DNA of 64,000 nucleotides from Thiorhodovibrio litoralis (GTDB taxonomy: Bacteria; Pseudomonadota; Gammaproteobacteria; Chromatiales; Chromatiaceae), in NCBI RefSeq assembly GCF_033954455.1, contig NZ_CP121473.1:2714501-2778500 (forward strand), in the 5' to 3' direction. A program made the translations under genes and the position numbers. Below, one piece after another: positions 25,307 to 33,793 of the stretch; position 1 is the stretch's first letter; each line of letters begins with the position of its first letter. The notes below the pieces were generated by a model. That model was not told the origin of the DNA, made no database searches, and was given only the letters and a program-made list of their open reading frames with translations.

Positions 25307-27021
25307 TGGGAGTCTCCGGGCCGGGTTGCGTTTGGAACGGGAATATCGGCCTGCGGTCCTTTGTCCGACATGGAAGCAGACGCGCTGTCGGGATCGGTTT
25401 CCGGGCTGGCTGCAATCCGCGCTGCGCGCAGGTCGAATTCTGCGCGCATGGTCTCGATGCGGGCTTCCATCGCTGAGCGCTGCAAGTCCATTTCCTGGAG
25501 CTCACACGCGAGCTTGCGTTGCTGCGCGGCCTGCTCGGCATTGATGCGGTGTTGCTCGGCAATGCGCGCGGAGCCACTCAGCCGACCGCTGGTGCCGACA
25601 TAGGCCGCAAGCAGTTGCACGCCCTGATCGGTGATTTGGAATTCACGGGTCTGGTTGGAATGCGCCATGCCGCGGGACTTGATGATGCCAAGGTGACGGT
25701 TGCGCTCGCCATTGGTATCCACGCTGGTGAGCGCGATCCAGGTGTCGATCAGGGAGGAAATGGCCACATCGGTGCGATCTGACGCCTCGCCGCCGCCGGT
25801 CAGGCTGGTGAAAAAGCCGGTGATTCCTCCGAGCTTGATGAAGTCGAGCATGCGCATCAGCATGGCTTTGACTTCCAGCAGCTGCCGGGTTTCAGTCGAT
25901 TCCAAAAAGGCGTTGAGCGGGTCGAGGATGACGATTTGGGGTTTGAAGTCCGCAATCGCCTTGTGCATGAGTGCCAGGTGCATCTCGAGGCCGGTGAAGG
26001 ACGGCCGGGTGGCGTGAAGGTTCAGCTGACCCTGCTCGATCCATTGGCCTAGGTGCATGCCAATGGACTCCATGTTGCGCACGATCTGGCTGGCCGACTC
26101 CTCGAAGGCAAAGTACAGCACCCGCTCGCCGCGGGCGCAGGCCGCGTTGGCAAAATGGCCGGCCAAGCTCGATTTACCGGTACCCGCGGTACCAGAGAGC
26201 AGCACCGAGCTGCCGCGGAAGAACCCTTGCCCGGCGAGCATTTCGTCGAGCCGCGCCACGCCGCTGGAGATGCGCTCTCGCGATGCCTCATGCACCAGCG
26301 CGATGGAGGTGACGGGAAGAATGGAAATGCCATCGTCGGCGATCAGGAAGGGATAATCGTTAGTCCCATGGCGAGAACCGCGATATTTCAAGATGCGCAA
26401 CCGCCGCGTGGAGACGAGATTGTTCAGCTCATTGCTGAGCACGATCACGCAGTCGGAGACATATTCCTCAAGCCCGTGGCGGGTCAGGGTCTCCTCGCCG
26501 CGCTCCCCGGTGAGAATCACGGTCACCCCGCGATCCTTTAGCCAGCGAAATAGCCGATGGATCTCGGCGCGCACGGTTGCCGGATTCGGTAGGCTGGCAA
26601 ACAGCCGCTCCATGGTGTCGAGCACCACGCGGCGCGCGCCGATGCGATCGATGGCATCGGCCAGGCGCAGAAAGAGCCCGTCGAGATCAAACTCCCCGGT
26701 GGCCTCAGCCTGCTGTGGGTCCAGGGTGATTTCATCAATGAGCAGTTTTTTCTGCTCCAGTAGGTCCTCAAGATCGAAGCCGACCGAGGCGACATTGGCG
26801 CATAACTCCGCCATGTTCTCCTCGAACGCCATAAAGACGCCAGGCTCGCCGAACTCGGTTGCGCCGCGGACCAGAAACTCCATCGCCAGCAAGGTCTTTC
26901 CGCAGCCTGGGCCGCCACAGACGAGCGTTGGCCGCGCAGCAGGGAGCCCGCCGCCGGTGATTTCATCAAGTCCTTGAATGCCGGTTTTGGCCTTGGTAAT
27001 AGGAGAGCTAGAGCACGGCAT
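25303..27021 (-). CDS. kaiC: KaiC-family double-RecA ATPase
   Basis: A 572-residue KaiC with two RecA domains. CI has Walker A GGPGCGKT at 36-43 and FEEN (Glu67/Glu68); CII has SGTAGTGKS at about 276-284 and FEES (Glu307/308). The phosphorylation segment is RTDVAISSLIDT, with Ser422-Ser423 standing where cyanobacterial KaiC has Ser-Thr, so autophosphorylation is plausible. A C-terminal coiled coil (about 485-545, AEQAAQQRKLACELQEMDLQ) replaces the cyanobacterial A-loop tail, in line with the absence of KaiA. It is first in an operon with kaiB and the GGDEF-EAL protein. Confidence 0.93.
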   Translation of the reverse strand: MPCSSSPITKAKTGIQGLDEITGGGLPAARPTLVCGGPGCGKTLLAMEFLVRGATEFGEPGVFMAFEENMAELCANVASVGFDLEDLLEQKKLLIDEITLDPQQAEATGEFDLDGLFLRLADAIDRIGARRVVLDTMERLFASLPNPATVRAEIHRLFRWLKDRGVTVILTGERGEETLTRHGLEEYVSDCVIVLSNELNNLVSTRRLRILKYRGSRHGTNDYPFLIADDGISILPVTSIALVHEASRERISSGVARLDEMLAGQGFFRGSSVLLSGTAGTGKSSLAGHFANAACARGERVLYFAFEESASQIVRNMESIGMHLGQWIEQGQLNLHATRPSFTGLEMHLALMHKAIADFKPQIVILDPLNAFLESTETRQLLEVKAMLMRMLDFIKLGGITGFFTSLTGGGEASDRTDVAISSLIDTWIALTSVDTNGERNRHLGIIKSRGMAHSNQTREFQITDQGVQLLAAYVGTSGRLSGSARIAEQHRINAEQAAQQRKLACELQEMDLQRSAMEARIETMRAEFDLRAARIAASPETDPDSASASMSDKGPQADIPVPNATRPGDSH

Positions 27022-27193
27022 GGGAGGCGGGAACCTCTAGGTTGCGGATAACAGAATTTCGGTGCTTTGCGATGCTGTACTAGCGCGTCGCGTTCTTTTG
27101 CGACAATATATTATAAAAACAATATGTTACCGCTTTCGCTTGTGTGCTCTGCCAGGCTGATTTACTATCAAAGCCAGTTGTTGTTTGGTGACA

Positions 27194-27355
27194 ATGGTGG
27201 CTGCAGGTAAGTGCTCGCCAACCGCCAAGCTTACTAAACGCACCCGCGATGCCGCAAGCGATAAAGGTGACGGCAACGCGCGCCATTGCCTGTGGGAGAC
27301 TGAGATTCCCGGATTTGGCTGCCGCCTCGAAATGCACTTCTCGACATGCACTTGA
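27194..27355 (+). pseudogene. N-terminal stub of a tyrosine-recombinase integrase
   Basis: ATG at 27194 opens 53 codons reading KLTKRTRDAASDKGDGN, then CLWETEIPGFGCRL. This is the arm-DNA-binding start of P4-type phage and island integrases (normally ...LTKRTVDA...VWDTELPGFGVRV). After GCRL the sequence departs and stops at 27355; the catalytic domain is absent. It is a scar of a former mobile element upstream of kaiC. Confidence 0.65.
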
Positions 27356-27362
27356 GTAACCC

Positions 27363-27506
27363 TTGGCGCCTCCCTTGCTTCATCTTCGGCTTGTCGTGAT
27401 CTCCACTATGGCGGTGCTGGCCGGCGCAGCCACTCTGGTGTTGTGGCTGACCGACCAATTCGACCTTGATCGGCTCGAACCTCAGGCTGACGTGACCGAT
27501 GCCTAG
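27363..27506 (+). other. Open fragment encoding one membrane helix
   Basis: From TTG at 27363 the frame reads 47 residues with a strong hydrophobic helix (VVISTMAVLAGAATLVLWLT) and then an acidic tail ending DVTDA. It looks like the start of a membrane sensor cut off before its domains, resembling the N-terminus of the HD protein at 29969 in general character. It could be a real small membrane protein or debris beside the integrase stub. Confidence 0.3.
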
Positions 27507-27620
27507 TGCAATCCACTCCATTGTCCTATCGCACTCAGCTCTCTATTGTCCCCTATCCCGTTCGATGAGACATGCGGTTCTGGGCCATTCACCTCACGGA
27601 TTCACGTCATCCCTGCTATC

Positions 27621-28553
27621 GTGACGACTAAAACAACCAACCGCCCCTGGGAAAATGAAGTCCTGGATTTGCTGCTCGATGCGGTCTGCATCGTCGATGC
27701 CGACGGTCGCTTCACCTACGTCAATGGCGCCTGCGAGACCATCTTTGGGTACACGCGGGAGGAGTTGATCGACAAGCAGATGATCGATCTGGTCCTTCCG
27801 GAAGACCGGGAACAGACGCAGCAGGCGGCAAAAAAGGTCATGGAGGGGACCCCCACACTGCAGTTTGAAAATCGTTACCGGCGCAAGGATGGCCGAGTTG
27901 TCGAGCTGTCATGGACGGCCAGTTGGTCCCAGTCCCTGGGGGTTCGGATCGGGGTTGCGCGCGATATGACTGAGCGCAAGCGTGCCGATGAGGCATTAGC
28001 CGATACAAAGGAGCAGCTTGAGCGCTCAAACCGCTCCTTGCGGGAGGCCAATGATATGCTCCAGCGCCTGGCCACCACGGACCACCTCACCGGAATCGAA
28101 AACCGCTGGTCGTTCGAAAACCGGGCCGAGATCGAGATCAGCCGCGCAGAGCGCTATGGCGAGCACCTGTCGATCGTTTTGTTCGATATCGACCACTTCA
28201 AGGCAATTAACGATCACTTCGGCCATCTCGTCGGTGACCAGATCATCATCGAGATCACCAATCGGGTGCGCCGCAATCTGCGCGTAGTCGACATGCTTGC
28301 CCGTTGGGGCGGAGAAGAGTTCGCCGTGATCCTGCCAAACTGCAGGCTCAGCGATGCGGCACTGCTGGCCGAAAAGCTGCGCACCCTGATTGCCGATGAA
28401 GCCTTCGCCGATGTGGGGCAAGTCACCTCCAGCTTCGGCGTCGCCGAGTGGGCGCCGCGGGAGAGTCTCGATCATTGGATCAAGCATGCCGACGATACCC
28501 TCTACGCGGCCAAGGCAGCCGGACGCAACGCCGTTTGTGTACATAAAGCTTGA
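27621..28553 (+). CDS. PAS-GGDEF diguanylate cyclase
   Basis: A 310-residue protein from GTG 27621 (a TTG at 27546 would add 25 residues; neither has a good ribosome site). A PAS domain covers about residues 12-130 (VCIVDADGRFTYVNGACETI, FGYTREELI, a PAC-like GVARDMTERKRA), a short coiled coil follows, then a GGDEF domain with TDHLTGIENR, DIDHFKAINDHFGH, and the active site ARWGGEEF. The inhibitory RxxD (RVVD) sits five residues before GGEEF. It should synthesise cyclic-di-GMP under control of an unknown PAS signal. Confidence 0.9.
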   Translation: MTTKTTNRPWENEVLDLLLDAVCIVDADGRFTYVNGACETIFGYTREELIDKQMIDLVLPEDREQTQQAAKKVMEGTPTLQFENRYRRKDGRVVELSWTASWSQSLGVRIGVARDMTERKRADEALADTKEQLERSNRSLREANDMLQRLATTDHLTGIENRWSFENRAEIEISRAERYGEHLSIVLFDIDHFKAINDHFGHLVGDQIIIEITNRVRRNLRVVDMLARWGGEEFAVILPNCRLSDAALLAEKLRTLIADEAFADVGQVTSSFGVAEWAPRESLDHWIKHADDTLYAAKAAGRNAVCVHKA

Positions 28554-28555
28554 CC

Positions 28556-28564
28556 GAATGCTTG
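28556..28564 (+). repeat. Left target-site duplication of the ISAs1-type element
   Basis: GAATGCTTG at 28556-28564 directly precedes the left inverted repeat and is repeated exactly at 29868-29876 after the right one. Nine bases is in the range produced by this IS family. Confidence 0.9.
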
Positions 28565-29867
28565 CAGGGCTATCGCATCAACGCTTAATAATATACTTTT
28601 AGACACAGGTAGAGGTTTCCAAGATAATCAGCTGAAAATACTTGCCTGACTCGGAGACCTGCCATGCCATCTGCTACTGCCCTTGATCACGCACTCACGC
28701 GGCACTTTGCCCCACTTTTCGATCCGCGCAACCCCACGCAGCGGCGGCACATTCTTCTGGAGATGATCGTGATCGCCATCGCCGCTATTCTTGGCGGGGC
28801 CGAGGGCTTCGCGGCGATCGCACAGTTTGGGCGTAGCAAGGAGGCGTGGCTGCGGCAGTTTCTGGAATTGCCCAATGGGATTCCGTCCCACGATACCTTC
28901 GGGCGGGTGTTTTCGCTGATCGAGCCGGCGGCCTTTCAAGCCTGCTTCCGCTCGTGGGCCGAATCGATTCGCGAACTGATCCCGGCGGAGGTGGTGGCCA
29001 TTGATGGCAAGACCCTGCGTCACTCCTTTGATCGGGCACGCGGACTGGGGGCATTGCATATGGTCAGCGCATGGGCCACGGCGAACCGGATGGTGCTGGG
29101 ACAGGTTGCCACCGAAGCGAAGTCCAACGAGATCACCGCGATTCCGAAGTTGCTGGAACTGCTCTGCCTGCGCGGATGCATCGTCACGATCGATGCCATG
29201 GGCTGCCAGAAAGCCATTGCCGCGCAAATTATCGACCAAGGCGGCGACTACTTGCTGGCCCTCAAAGGCAACCAAGGTCACCTGGTCGAAGAGGTCAATG
29301 AAGCATTCATCGAAGCCGATGCGCGCGGCTATGCCGGACTGGTCTCTGAGGGCGTTGAAACGCGCGACAGCGGACATGGCCGCGTCGAAACCCGTCGCTA
29401 CCGCACGCTTGAAGACCTCAGCGCGGTGCCACACAGCGAAGGCTGGAAGGGGATGAACATGATCGGCATGGTGCAGAGTGAGCGCACCTGCAACGGCAAA
29501 ATCACGCAAGAGACACGCTACTACATCGGGAGCTGTGGCATCAACGCCGACACCTTTGCTACAGCCGCGCGCGGCCATTGGGGGATCGAAAACGCGGTTC
29601 ACTGGTGTCTGGATATCGGCTTTCGCGAAGATGAGTCGCGCCTGCGCGAGCCGATTGCACGGGAGAACTTCGCGGTCTTGAGACATCTTGCCCTGACTCG
29701 GCTGAAAAAGGACTCCACGCATAAACTGGGGATTCACAACAAGCGATTGACGGCTGGGTGGAATGAGAAATACCTGGGAAAACTGCTTTTTGAGCCGCCC
29801 GATCCGCCACGGCGGAAGACGATGTCAGGCGACTCGAATATTAGTGGACCTTGATGCGATTGCCCTG
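28565..29867 (+). mobile_element. Complete ISAs1-family insertion sequence
   Basis: The 1303-base element starts CAGGGCTATCGCATCAACG (28565-28583) and ends with the complement of CAGGGCAATCGCATCAAGG (29849-29867), 17 of 19 matching. It carries one full-length transposase and is flanked by perfect 9-bp duplications. Insertion lies between the PAS-GGDEF cyclase and the HD-type gene, disrupting neither. Confidence 0.93.
28664..29854 (+). CDS. ISAs1-family transposase
   Basis: A 396-residue DDE transposase with an intact frame. Family landmarks are the N-terminal H-repeat-associated region (RHILLEMIVIAIAAILGGAE), VVAIDGKTLRHSFD with the first Asp, IVTIDAMGCQKAIAAQII with the second, YLLALKGNQGHL, and HWGIENAVHWCLDIGFREDE with the terminal Glu. 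The stop lies 13 bases inside the right end of the element, as usual in this family. Confidence 0.95.
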   Translation: MPSATALDHALTRHFAPLFDPRNPTQRRHILLEMIVIAIAAILGGAEGFAAIAQFGRSKEAWLRQFLELPNGIPSHDTFGRVFSLIEPAAFQACFRSWAESIRELIPAEVVAIDGKTLRHSFDRARGLGALHMVSAWATANRMVLGQVATEAKSNEITAIPKLLELLCLRGCIVTIDAMGCQKAIAAQIIDQGGDYLLALKGNQGHLVEEVNEAFIEADARGYAGLVSEGVETRDSGHGRVETRRYRTLEDLSAVPHSEGWKGMNMIGMVQSERTCNGKITQETRYYIGSCGINADTFATAARGHWGIENAVHWCLDIGFREDESRLREPIARENFAVLRHLALTRLKKDSTHKLGIHNKRLTAGWNEKYLGKLLFEPPDPPRRKTMSGDSNISGP

Positions 29868-29876
29868 GAATGCTTG
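29868..29876 (+). repeat. Right target-site duplication of the ISAs1-type element
   Basis: GAATGCTTG, identical to the left duplication at 28556-28564. Confidence 0.9.
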
Positions 29877-29968
29877 ACCTTGATGACTGGAATAGATTCA
29901 CAATACAACGCTGATCCAAAAAAAGAATAATCGCTCGGCTCTCTGTTGCAAATGAAGGAGTATTCAAA

Positions 29969-31246
29969 TTGACGTCACCTACGACACGCGCCATCCGGCA
30001 TCCGATGAGCCAAGTGGCATTGCGTTTAGCGTTGGTAGGAGTGGTGACGAGCCTATTGATGGGACTGGCGGTTTGGGGATTCGAAACCGAACGCATTGAT
30101 GAGCGGGTGCTGGGGATGGCGGTAGCCGCGGCAAACCACATTGACAGTGAAGCACTAGAGCACCACAACCTGGATCAGTCTAGTCCAGGCGAACTGCAAA
30201 CCCAGGCCCAAAATGCGCTGTACGAGCAATTCGTTGTGGTGGAACTTTACAACCGCGACCGCGAAAAGCTCGTGGAAGAGGTCGCACCGGGTTGGGAATC
30301 ACTGGAAGAACTGCTCGCCGCTCAACATCATTCGTTTCCTGTTGATGATGAAGTGCACTACGAAAAGCATTTTATCCTCAATCAGTTAGTGTTAGTGGTG
30401 CTGGTTCCGGTAAAAAACGCAGATGGGATCATCAGCGGCTACCTGGAAGGCGTCTATGTCGCGGCCCCGGAAATCCTCGCTCGCCTGAAACAGGACGTTT
30501 TGATTACCGTGCTGGTAGTCATCGCGGCCGTCCTGCTCACTTCGCTGGTCATGATTCCAGTCATCCTGTCCCTCAATCGGGTTGTGCTGGAGCGCTCCCG
30601 ACAGGTCCTACGCGGCAACCTGGAGACCCTGGACGCCCTTGGTGCCGCCATCGCCAAGCGGGATTCGGACACCAACATCCACAATTATCGCGTGACCCTG
30701 CTGGCGCTGGAACTGGCGGCCGCAGCGGGTATGAAGGAAGACAGCATTCGCGATTTAATGATCGGTGCATTCCTGCACGATGTCGGCAAAATCGGCATTA
30801 GCGACGCCATTCTGCTCAAGCCAGGCAAACTCACCTCAGAGGAGTTTGCCACGATGAAAACCCACGTCAAACTTGGAGTGGACATCGTCTCAAGCTCTGA
30901 ATGGTTACAAAAAGGCCAGGAAGTGGTGGAGTTTCACCATGAAAAATTTGATGGTTCGGGCTATATCCGAGGACTGAAAGGTGAGAGCATTCCTCTTGCG
31001 GCACGTGTTTTTGCAATTGCCGATGTCTTCGACGCGCTGACATCCAAAAGACCCTACAAAGAACCCATGTCCCTCGAAAAGGCCATGGCCATCATCGAAC
31101 GCGACGCCGGAAGCCATTTCGATGCTCGCCTAGTGGATGTGTTTCGCAACATAGCGCCGGCGCTTTATGCGGAACTCTCGACCATGGAGGATTCGGCTGT
31201 GATCGATAGAGTCAGAAGCAGAGCCGAACATTACTGGCTTGGCTAA
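29969..31246 (+). CDS. Membrane HD-GYP-like phosphodiesterase
   Basis: A 425-residue protein: transmembrane helix at about 17-36, a periplasmic sensor (40-165), a second helix (about 175-205), then an HD domain. HD motifs are HDVGKIGISDAILLKPGKLT and MKTHVKLGVDI and HHEKFDGSGYIRGLKGESIP. The last normally reads DGxGYP; here GYI replaces GYP, so the signature is imperfect while the metal-binding His/Asp residues persist. It probably degrades cyclic-di-GMP. The TTG at 29969 has AAGGAG ten bases upstream; ATG 30005 is an alternative. Before the IS arrived it lay about 110 bases downstream of the PAS-GGDEF gene, so the two may be an enzyme pair. Confidence 0.85.
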   Translation: MTSPTTRAIRHPMSQVALRLALVGVVTSLLMGLAVWGFETERIDERVLGMAVAAANHIDSEALEHHNLDQSSPGELQTQAQNALYEQFVVVELYNRDREKLVEEVAPGWESLEELLAAQHHSFPVDDEVHYEKHFILNQLVLVVLVPVKNADGIISGYLEGVYVAAPEILARLKQDVLITVLVVIAAVLLTSLVMIPVILSLNRVVLERSRQVLRGNLETLDALGAAIAKRDSDTNIHNYRVTLLALELAAAAGMKEDSIRDLMIGAFLHDVGKIGISDAILLKPGKLTSEEFATMKTHVKLGVDIVSSSEWLQKGQEVVEFHHEKFDGSGYIRGLKGESIPLAARVFAIADVFDALTSKRPYKEPMSLEKAMAIIERDAGSHFDARLVDVFRNIAPALYAELSTMEDSAVIDRVRSRAEHYWLG

Positions 31247-31612
31247 ATCCGATGTCGGTACCAGGCAAGGTTTTTGGCATTTGCCGAGCGCATCAGCTTC
31301 GCCAACTGCTGCGCGGTGCTGAGATCAACCAGCGACTGGCAGCTGGTGTGAGCATCCCGCAGAGATTCCAACGAGATACCCCTTGGTTAGCCCAGTGAAA
31401 CGCACCATCACCCCGGGCGCGTGACCTAGCGTAGCCGCCAGACCGAGGCGCATCCTCCGGCCTGCCCGTGCACCAACTTCGCCGCAAAGCGGCCTGCGCG
31501 GCGGCAGCGGTCACCAGGTCTTGGGAATCAAGGTCCGAGTTGCAGACGACCCAAACCGGCCCGGCGATCTGCGCGAGCGCCTCCCAGGCCACCTCTGCCC
31601 GATCTGGTTCAG
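31247..31612. other. Degenerate stretch without an intact gene
   Basis: About 365 bases with no convincing gene. On the minus strand two out-of-frame pieces read like protein (WEALAQIAGPVWVVCNSDLD and DLSTAQQLAKLMRSANAKN), which suggests a decayed gene of unknown family. No RNA gene or repeat seen. Confidence 0.4.
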
Positions 31613-32098
31613 GCTCTGGTGGCGGAGAACAACGCCCACTCCGGGCGCCAGGTGCGCGAGATTTCCGACCAAGTCTATGCCCGCATGCGCGCCTACTCTT
31701 GGCCCGGCAATGTGCGCGAGTTGCGCAATGTGGTCGAGCGCGCTGTGCTGCTCGCCACCGGCGAGGTCTTCCCGCTCGAATGAATGCAGCTCGGTCAGGG
31801 GGTGGCGACACAGACCCCGGGCACCGGCCCCAGTGTCGAGGGCGACCAGCTGATCATCCCGCTCGACGGCTCCTTGGCGCTGGAGGACATGGACCGCACC
31901 ATCATCCAGACGGCGCTTGAGCGCAGCGACCGCAATGTCACCGCCGCCGCGCGCATGCTCGGCACCACGCGCGAGACGCTGCGCTATCGGGTGCGCAAAT
32001 ACGGGCTCGGCGGGGTGGAACGCAGGCGTCGCGACAAGGTCCCGGCGCCAATCATGCGCGCCGGCCTTTGCGCCGTCACCATTTGCGCAGAACAATGA
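31613..32098 (+). pseudogene. 3' remnant of an NtrC-type sigma-54 response regulator
   Basis: The frame reads YARMRAYSWPGNVRELRNVV and ERAVLLATGEVFPLE, the end of the AAA+ domain, then a TGA (31781-31783) where family members usually have a tryptophan codon, and continues MQLGQG... to a Fis-type helix-turn-helix (TALERSDRNVTAAARMLGTT, RETLRYRVRKYGL). The receiver domain and Walker motifs are missing. A part from the internal ATG 31784 could still encode the 104-residue DNA-binding tail. A related fragment lies at 36181. Confidence 0.75.
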
Positions 32099-32135
32099 CT
32101 TTGAGTTCTCGGGGTTACGGCAGGCGCAAACGCCC

Positions 32136-33542
32136 TCAATGCCAGCCTTGCCGCCACACCTGATACTCTGCAGGCCGCAGGCGGTAGCGCGCGATGTTGC
32201 CTTCATGAAGGCTCATCAGCTCTGTTTCCGCTACCTCGACAAAGCGCCCCTGATCTTCCGCCGGTAGCTGCTCCGCGGCACCTTGCCGGATCAATGCGGT
32301 TGCGGCCTTCTTGTCGAGCCTGTCGCGGACGACTTTCGCGACCATCTCGGCGATCAACGCCCGGTAACGCAAACGGAATCGATCCGGCTCGCCGAGCGAC
32401 TGGCGCACGGCGGAGTAGCGCGCGCAGGAACGCTGGTAGGCCCAAATGAAAACATCGCGCAACAGCTCAATGCGATTCATCTCATAGACACCCAGCACGC
32501 CATCGATGTAGGCGCGCTCCGGGACATCGACGAACGACAGCGGGCAGAGATTCTGTCGAATCAAGGGGATATTTGCCGCAAGACGCGAAACTCGCTTGTT
32601 AACATCCTCGAAGGGTTGCAGGTACGCGAGGTGCACGAGCGCAAAGAAGGCTTGCTCGAACGGATCGGCAATCGCGGCTGCGGTATCGAGGACCTGTCGG
32701 AAGCACTCTTCTATGAGTTGTGGCACATCCAGCGGATAGTAGAGAGTCCCGGCGATGCCGACCCCGATCGTCCGCAAACGGCCACCGGCCAGCGGATCGG
32801 CGAGCAGGTTGTCCGCCAGCAGGCCATGCAGATTCAGGATGGTGTAATGATTGAAACCGATTTCGTCGGCCTGCTCGACAAGCAGTTCAATGGCCGCCTT
32901 GTGGTTCAAGATCATTTGCGCTTCCAGTGCGTCCTTTCCCTCTGCCGCCTCGCCGAGTTCGAGCAGCCGCTCGGTTTCCAGCAGCGAATAGGTGTTGCCT
33001 TCCAAGCGACTGGAATTCCAAGAAAGATCAATCAGCAGACGGTTGTAGATTCGGCGCGCATAGGTTCCGGCCGGGCGTTCAGCGTCGGGCGGGCGCCCCA
33101 TTTCGACCAGACGCTGACGTGTTTCCTCCGTCAGATAGAAGGTTTGGTTCGGCCGGTACCTTTCCAGAAAGGCGCGCTGATAGCTGACCGGTTGCCGGTG
33201 CTGGATGGGCGCGCGGACCGCCTCCTTGATGGCTAACGCCTCGGGCGAAACGGGCGGGTAGATTTCGAGACCAACCGCTTGACCACTGATTTCGAACTGA
33301 CCGGGCCGAGCCTGCATGACGAAGTGGTTGGGAGGCAAACGATAGCGCCTGCCTTTGCCGCGCCCCTCGGCCGTCAGCCGTCGCTGATCGACCAACAAAG
33401 CCAGGCGCCGTTGCAGCATCCGCGGCGGCAACTCATCCGCCAAACCGTCGCGAATCGTCCGGACCTGCACAGGGTTCGGATGATGGTTGCCCACGAGCGC
33501 GAGGATGGCGTTAAGTTCTTCTGCTGGAATCTTTTTTGGCAT
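32136..33542 (-). CDS. Fic-family protein with degenerate active-site motif
   Basis: A 468-residue protein from the ATG at 33542. An N-terminal winged-helix-like part (about 1-85: LNAILALVGNHHPNPVQVRT, PRMLQRRLALLVDQRRLTAEGRG) probably binds DNA. The Fic domain has an inhibitory-type motif SSRLEGN and a core HLAYLQPFEDVNKRVSRL in which the canonical HPFxxGNGRxxR is altered (His to Gln, Gly-Asn-Gly-Arg to Val-Asn-Lys-Arg). Loss of the catalytic His argues against ordinary AMP transfer. It sits just downstream of a perfect palindrome, so autoregulation by its own wHTH is a natural guess. Confidence 0.85.
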   Translation of the reverse strand: MPKKIPAEELNAILALVGNHHPNPVQVRTIRDGLADELPPRMLQRRLALLVDQRRLTAEGRGKGRRYRLPPNHFVMQARPGQFEISGQAVGLEIYPPVSPEALAIKEAVRAPIQHRQPVSYQRAFLERYRPNQTFYLTEETRQRLVEMGRPPDAERPAGTYARRIYNRLLIDLSWNSSRLEGNTYSLLETERLLELGEAAEGKDALEAQMILNHKAAIELLVEQADEIGFNHYTILNLHGLLADNLLADPLAGGRLRTIGVGIAGTLYYPLDVPQLIEECFRQVLDTAAAIADPFEQAFFALVHLAYLQPFEDVNKRVSRLAANIPLIRQNLCPLSFVDVPERAYIDGVLGVYEMNRIELLRDVFIWAYQRSCARYSAVRQSLGEPDRFRLRYRALIAEMVAKVVRDRLDKKAATALIRQGAAEQLPAEDQGRFVEVAETELMSLHEGNIARYRLRPAEYQVWRQGWH

Positions 33543-33550
33543 GGGACAGA

Positions 33551-33605
33551 TTATATGTCGCGAAACCTGCATTCGCGACATATAAGCTGATTACATGACG
33601 CGAAA
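33551..33605. promoter_or_regulatory. Operator-like palindrome with a third half-site upstream of the Fic gene
   Basis: TTATATGTCGCGAA (33551-33564) is exactly mirrored by TTCGCGACATATAA (33572-33585) across seven bases, and a third copy TTACATGACGCGAA (33591-33604, 12 of 14) follows. On the minus strand the arm supplies TATAAT, 8 bases before the Fic start, so a repressor here would block the promoter. Confidence 0.7.
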
Positions 33606-33793
33606 CTTCCTATGCGTCGTGTAGACACTCTTTTTCGTCGTTAAAGCACTCGTCAAGCCGCACCATTGATTACCCATGGGTTCGGACAGCAACACTGTCC
33701 GCGTCGATGCCAGGCAGACCGCCAGCTTTGCGTGCCCGCAGCGCGGGGGCGTCGACCTTCTTGACGGCCTCGAGACGATGATCGAACAATCGA

